Source: Halomonas sp.
GTDB lineage: Bacteria; Pseudomonadota; Gammaproteobacteria; Pseudomonadales; Halomonadaceae
DNA length: 10,830 bases
NCBI GenBank assembly: GCA_007116835.1
Contig: SKHS01000009.1
Span: forward strand, 1 to 10,830
Direction: 5' to 3'
Shown here: in pieces, positions 7,800 to 10,830 of the stretch
How positions within the stretch are numbered: position 1 is the first letter of the stretch
How the letters are laid out: each line of letters begins with the position of its first letter
Notes under the pieces: generated by a model
Told to the model about the DNA's origin: nothing
Seen by the model: the letters and a program-made list of their open reading frames with translations, nothing else
The model's database searches: none
Program-made: the position numbers and the translations under genes

Positions 7800-7852
7800 T
7801 CTATGCATCCGTGTCTCTATGCATTTATGCATCACTAATACGAAGCATCACT
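7800..7852. repeat. Short direct repeats with 16-base period
   Basis: TCTATGCAT occurs at 7800-7808 and again at 7816-7824, 16 bases apart. GCATCACT occurs at 7829-7836 and again at 7845-7852, also 16 bases apart. The palindrome ATGCAT appears three times (7803-7808, 7819-7824, 7827-7832). The cluster lies in the middle of the divergent promoter region. It could be binding sites for a regulator, or simply a product of slippage in AT-rich DNA; sequence alone does not decide. Confidence 0.55.
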
Positions 7853-7934
7853 TTACTAGAAGTCACTATATCATGCTGAAAGCCTTCCTGGGCACGCACG
7901 CTGCCGTGTAGCCCTTCGTCGCCTCACTGCCTGC

Positions 7935-7939
7935 GGAGG
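7935..7939 (+). promoter_or_regulatory. Strong ribosome-binding site GGAGG for the GTG start at 7948
   Basis: GGAGG followed by an eight-base spacer leads to the GTG at 7948. This near-perfect Shine-Dalgarno site supports the GTG as the true start of the tsaP-like gene, which matters because it places a signal peptide at the N-terminus and leaves no room for a LysM domain upstream. Confidence 0.8.
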
Positions 7940-7947
7940 ACAGAACC

Positions 7948-8778
7948 GTGGCAAGAAAGCTTATTGCTTATTGTAGCGTTTTAGGTGCCCTGGTAACGTG
8001 CGTGGCCAGCACCGCAGTTGCAGGACAGGCGCCGCAAGCCGTAGTGACGCTTTCTCCTCAGGTGCGCAGCGTGCCTCACCCACAGCATGCTCCACTTCCG
8101 ATGAGCACGCTGCGTGCGTTTTTACGCGAACACCGCGTGGTGGAGCCCGGTGATGTTGTGCAGACGCTGGCCTATGTCGTCGGGGGAGAGCATCAGCGCC
8201 TAATGAGTGGTGCAGGCGATGTGATTTACGTACGCGGCGAACTGCCACCTAGGGAGCGCGTCGGTATTTACCGCCAGGGAGAGTCTTACTTTGCAATCGA
8301 TGGTTCACCATTAGGCAGCGAGTTAATCCATATTGGGGAGGCGCGTCAGCTTAGCCGTGAGGCAGATATTGCTCGGGTAGAGGTGCTCAGCGCCTATCAG
8401 GAAGTACGCAGCGACGATCTCTTACTGCCGCTTGAATCCCCAGCCATAGCAGAACACTTTCAACCTCGGCCACCGTTGAATGACGTCGCTGGTCAAGTGA
8501 TTGCGGTGCCTGGCGGAGTGCGCTTTATTGGAAGTTTGCAAATGGTCGTGCTCAATATTGGCACGTTGAATGGTTTGCAGCCAGGCCATGTGTTGAGCGT
8601 AGCTCAGCAGGGTGAGTGGGTTCATGATCCGCGTACCCAGCAACGCTTGCAGCTACCTGCCACACACGCAGGCATGGTAATGATCGTTAAACCGTATCGC
8701 CAGATGAGCTATGCCTTGGTCATGCAGGCAGCCAACATGTTAGCCGTGGGTGATACGGTCAGGTCGCCTTCCGAGTAG
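7948..8778 (+). CDS. tsaP: TsaP-like periplasmic protein lacking the LysM domain
   Basis: The gene just upstream of dprA in Pseudomonas (PA0020) and relatives encodes a LysM protein of the TsaP family, described as a peptidoglycan-bound partner of the type IV pilus secretin. This 276-residue product has the same position and C-terminal part. A signal peptide (1-25, cleavage after AVA) is followed directly by VVTLSPQVRSVP, the segment that normally comes after the LysM domain. Family-like stretches include LRAFLREHRVVEPGDV (55-70), YVVGGEHQRLMSGAGDVIYVRG (from residue 76) and GIYRQGESYF (106-115). Residues about 178-272 resemble the FlgT-C-like domain (VVLNIGTLNGLQPGHVLSV, then the GMVMIVKPYRQMSYALVM stretch). 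No LysM pattern of the YTVKGDTLW type is present. Cys18 does not fit a lipobox well. The start is a GTG with a strong GGAGG site. dprA follows by 23 bases. The family call is confident; the role in pili is inferred. Confidence 0.78.
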   Translation: MARKLIAYCSVLGALVTCVASTAVAGQAPQAVVTLSPQVRSVPHPQHAPLPMSTLRAFLREHRVVEPGDVVQTLAYVVGGEHQRLMSGAGDVIYVRGELPPRERVGIYRQGESYFAIDGSPLGSELIHIGEARQLSREADIARVEVLSAYQEVRSDDLLLPLESPAIAEHFQPRPPLNDVAGQVIAVPGGVRFIGSLQMVVLNIGTLNGLQPGHVLSVAQQGEWVHDPRTQQRLQLPATHAGMVMIVKPYRQMSYALVMQAANMLAVGDTVRSPSE

Positions 8779-8801
8779 AGGTAAGTGAAAAGGGGATACG
8801 T

Positions 8802-9923
8802 ATGGACGCCAAGGAGTGGCTGGTCGTTAACGCTTTACCGGGGATGGGGGCGCTTCGTACTGCCCAGTTAGTGGCTCGAACGCCCCACTGGCCTGATGGT
8901 TGGTTAGCGGCCTTGCCGCACCAAGCGGCGAGTGCTCTACGGCTTTGGTTAGCGCACCCTGAACGTAGCCCGCTACAGCAAGCGGTCGAGGAAACCCAAA
9001 CATGGTGCCGAAGCGGCTTCAATCGTCACCTGTTGCACCGTGATCACCCAGCATGGCCGGATCTGCTTAATCAACTGCCGGACCCACCGGTGGTGCTTTG
9101 GGCTCAGGGTGACCTCAGCGCGCTGAATGGCCCCACACTTGCCATTGTGGGTACTCGGCGGCCAACGTCGGAAGGTAGCAGCAATGCACAAGTGTTTGCC
9201 CGCGAGCTAGCCAGCCGTGGCTGGTGCATAGTTAGCGGTATGGCGCTGGGCGTTGATGGACTGGCTCAGCGTGCGGCGTTGGCCGCAGGCGGCCAGTCGA
9301 TTGCCGTGCTTGGCTGTGGTGTTGATGTGATTTACCCGCCACGCCACCGTGATTTGCATGAGCAATTAAGTACGCTTCCCGGTGGTTTACTGTTGTCGGA
9401 GCATCCGCCTGGCACCTTGGCGCGCCCCGCCTTTTTTCCACGGCGGAACCGAATTGTTACGGGGCTTTCATTAGCCACGCTGGTGATTGAGGCAGCTGAA
9501 AAGAGCGGCTCATTGGTCAGTGCGCGACTAGCCTTAGAGCAAGGTCGTGACCTGTTAGCGCTGCCAGGTTCGTTGCACAACGTTCAGGCCCGAGGCTGTT
9601 TGCAGCTACTGCGCAGTGGCGCAACGCTGGTGCGCCATGTGGATGACATTCTAGAAGAGCTTCAACATTGGGCAGAACGCTTTATGCCAGCAGTACCCGT
9701 CGCGAACGATGCAGAAAGCAGCGTGCACGCATTAAGTGATCATGAGCTGCCACCTGACGATCTGTTAAGCGCGCTGAGCGCCACGCCGACGCCCATTGAT
9801 GTGCTGGTCCAGAGTACGGGCGTTACGGTAAGCGAATGCCAGCAACGGCTGTTAATGTTGGAACTGGATGGCAAAGTAACGCAGCAGGCGGGTGGCTGGG
9901 TACGCCTGACACGGCCATGGTAA
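8802..9923 (+). CDS. dprA: DNA-processing protein DprA (Smf)
   Basis: DprA binds incoming single-stranded DNA in the cytoplasm, protects it and loads RecA during natural transformation; it is also widespread in species not known to be competent. The 373-residue protein has an N-terminal helical region (1-70), a Rossmann-like DNA-binding domain (about 75-285) and a C-terminal winged-helix domain (about 320-370, TPIDVLVQSTGVTVSECQQR and following). Visible signatures are AIVGTRRPTSEG (114-125), VSGMALGVDGLAQRAAL (144-160), VLGCGVDVIYP (169-179), FFPRRNRIVTGLS (211-223) and EKSGSLVSARLALEQGRD (233-250). In the last motif, PGS-HN-QARGC is followed by leucine where many relatives have histidine or asparagine. 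AGGGG lies six bases ahead of the ATG. It follows the tsaP-like gene by 23 bases, so the two are probably co-transcribed. Confidence 0.95.
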   Translation: MDAKEWLVVNALPGMGALRTAQLVARTPHWPDGWLAALPHQAASALRLWLAHPERSPLQQAVEETQTWCRSGFNRHLLHRDHPAWPDLLNQLPDPPVVLWAQGDLSALNGPTLAIVGTRRPTSEGSSNAQVFARELASRGWCIVSGMALGVDGLAQRAALAAGGQSIAVLGCGVDVIYPPRHRDLHEQLSTLPGGLLLSEHPPGTLARPAFFPRRNRIVTGLSLATLVIEAAEKSGSLVSARLALEQGRDLLALPGSLHNVQARGCLQLLRSGATLVRHVDDILEELQHWAERFMPAVPVANDAESSVHALSDHELPPDDLLSALSATPTPIDVLVQSTGVTVSECQQRLLMLELDGKVTQQAGGWVRLTRPW

Positions 9924-10004
9924 GATGTAAGTAACCGTTTTTCATCTACTGAAGCTGTATCAGGCTTAGGGGATGAAGGCCCGCGTTTGTGACGAGGAGC
10001 ATCT

Positions 10005-10562
10005 ATGAAATCGGCTGTTGACGTTAAAGAGGCGGTACGTGCATTGAAAGAAGGGGGCGTTATCGCTTGCCCCACTGAGGCAGTGTGGGGCCTAAGCTGT
10101 GATCCCGATAACGATGAAGCGCTAGCGCACCTGATGCGTATGAAAGAGCGTGACCCCGCCAAAGGCGTCATTTTAGTGGCTGCCAGTATTCAGCAATTTC
10201 AGCCCTGGCTAAACCAGCTGCCGCTTGCCCTGCATGCGCCGCTAGCCGCCAGTTGGCCTGGCCCTAATACGTGGCTGGTGCCTGATAACGGCCGCAGCCA
10301 CGGCTTAGTCCGCGGAGCCCACCAAAGTGTGGCACTTCGAGTGACCGACCACCCACTCATGAAGGCACTCTGCGAGGCCTTTGGCGGTCCGTTAGTTTCC
10401 ACCTCTGCAAATCGCGCGGGCGACCCGCCTGCCATGAGTGCTGATGACGTCACGGCTATTTTTGGGGAAGAGGTGGCCGCGATTGTCGCAGGTGAGTTGG
10501 GGGGCAATGCAAAGCCCAGTACCATTAGAGACTTGGTGACGGGCAAAATAATGCGTGCTTAA
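10005..10562 (+). CDS. tsaC: Threonylcarbamoyl-AMP synthase TsaC
   Basis: TsaC (YrdC) condenses threonine, bicarbonate and ATP into threonylcarbamoyl-AMP, the first step of the t6A modification at position 37 of ANN-decoding tRNAs. The 185-residue product matches the short, single-domain TsaC type rather than the longer Sua5. Recognisable segments are the ATP/threonine pocket ACPTEAVWGLSCDPDN (21-36), MKERDPAKGVILVAA (46-60), SWPGPNTWLVP (83-93), VALRVTDHP (109-117), STSANRAGDPP (132-142) and KPSTIRDL (170-177). The ATG has GAGGAG five bases upstream. It starts 81 bases after dprA. In E. coli smg and yrdD stand between dprA and tsaC; here, as in Pseudomonas, they do not. Confidence 0.96.
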   Translation: MKSAVDVKEAVRALKEGGVIACPTEAVWGLSCDPDNDEALAHLMRMKERDPAKGVILVAASIQQFQPWLNQLPLALHAPLAASWPGPNTWLVPDNGRSHGLVRGAHQSVALRVTDHPLMKALCEAFGGPLVSTSANRAGDPPAMSADDVTAIFGEEVAAIVAGELGGNAKPSTIRDLVTGKIMRA

Positions 10563-10577
10563 CGCAACGTCTCAAGC

Positions 10578-10605
10578 TTGCTTCTCGCCATTCACTATTT
10601 ATTAA
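10578..10605 (+). promoter_or_regulatory. Weak candidate promoter for hemF
   Basis: TTGCTT (10578-10583) and TATTAA (10600-10605), 16 bases apart, lie in the AT-rich part of the 76-base gap between tsaC and hemF. Both hexamers match the sigma-70 consensus only partly. No terminator is visible after tsaC, so hemF could equally be read from the upstream transcript. Confidence 0.25.
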
Positions 10606-10638
10606 TTCCTACTTATCCCTGACCCTTTTGGAGTTACC

Positions 10639-10830
10639 GTGGCCCACGAGCACCTGGATGACGTTAAACATTACCTTCTGAACCTGCAGGATCGGCTATG
10701 TGCAGGACTTGCCGCCGCTGACGGAGACGCAGTGTTTAAAGAAGATAGCTGGCAGCGTGAAGAAGGCGGTGGCGGGCGTTCAAGAGTCATTGAGGAGGGG
10801 GCTGTTTTTGAGAAAGGCGGTGTCAACTCC
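10639..10830 (+). CDS. hemF: Oxygen-dependent coproporphyrinogen-III oxidase HemF, N-terminal fragment
   Basis: HemF performs the O2-dependent oxidative decarboxylation of coproporphyrinogen III to protoporphyrinogen IX in haem synthesis, in the cytoplasm. Only the first 64 codons are in the window; the gene runs off the right edge. The start is a GTG with GGAG five bases upstream. The translation begins VAHEHLDDVKHYLLNLQDR and continues with the strongly conserved EDSWQREEGGGGRSRVIEEG (residues 36-55) and AVFEKGGVNS (56-64 and following), which match the N-terminal region of HemF and not the radical-SAM enzyme HemN. Pseudomonas has hemF close to tsaC with qor between them; qor is absent here. 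aroE would be the expected next gene beyond the window. Confidence 0.93.
   Translation, partial: MAHEHLDDVKHYLLNLQDRLCAGLAAADGDAVFKEDSWQREEGGGGRSRVIEEGAVFEKGGVNS

Larger units (their letters stand above)
7724..7947. promoter_or_regulatory. Divergent promoter region between def and the tsaP-like gene
   Basis: These 224 bases must hold the start signals for both divergent gene sets. The centre (about 7790-7875) is AT-rich. On the minus strand CATATTAAAG (7750-7759) could serve as a -10 for def, and on the plus strand TATATC (7867-7872) or TAATAC (7836-7841) could serve for the tsaP-like gene. I find no convincing -35 hexamer for any of them, so no exact promoter is called. A cluster of ATGCAT and GCATCACT repeats occupies 7800-7852. 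I see no credible small gene here. Confidence 0.5.

Noticed and set aside
7890..7913. Small stem (CACG/CGTG with flanking GGG/CCC) ahead of the tsaP-like gene
   Set aside because: It is short and bulged, lacks a T-run and does not cover the ribosome site, so no regulatory call is justified.
7948..8004. Possible lipoprotein signal (ALVTC, Cys18) in the TsaP-like protein
   Set aside because: Threonine before the cysteine is unfavourable for a lipobox, and a good signal peptidase I site (AVA then GQ) follows at residue 25.
9740..10171. A 143-codon minus-strand open frame across the dprA end and tsaC start
   Set aside because: It overlaps two well-supported genes on the opposite strand, and its serine/arginine-rich translation has no domain-like pattern.

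Overview
The window looks like chromosomal DNA from a halophilic gammaproteobacterium, most likely of the Halomonas family. The reasons are a moderately GC-rich composition, proteins of clear gammaproteobacterial type, a trkAH potassium-uptake pair, and a gene order close to the Pseudomonas block trkA-rsmB-fmt-def // LysM protein (tsaP)-dprA-tsaC-qor-hemF. The genus is an inference from gene content; no rRNA is present. I see no insertion sequence, phage gene, tRNA, rRNA or CRISPR array.

Two divergent gene sets flank a 224-base intergenic region (7724-7947). Leftward, on the minus strand and in transcription order, lie def (7723-7211), a long hairpin/terminator, fmt (7063-6077) and rsmB (6080-4746) overlapping by ATGA, a dodecin gene (4681-4475), a second terminator-like hairpin, trkA (4359-2986), trkH (2937-1489), a TraB-family membrane protein (1438-191), and the start of an EamA-type transporter that runs off the left edge. 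Rightward lie a tsaP-like gene (7948-8778), dprA (8802-9923), tsaC (10005-10562) and the start of hemF (10639 to the right edge).

The genes join basic functions. Fmt formylates initiator tRNA and Def removes the formyl group from new proteins. RsmB methylates 16S rRNA and TsaC makes the precursor of the tRNA t6A modification. DprA handles incoming single-stranded DNA. TrkA and TrkH form a regulated K+ uptake channel, important for a salt-tolerant cell. Dodecin stores or buffers flavin, and HemF belongs to haem synthesis.

Most of the window is conserved housekeeping DNA, and I do not see a clear new multi-gene system. The points most worth a second look are: a TsaP-like protein whose N-terminal LysM domain is absent; two hairpins that appear to cut the usual def-fmt-rsmB-trkA order into three transcription units, with dodecin inserted; a 16-base-period repeat in the divergent promoter region; and a TraB-family protein linked to the Trk genes.
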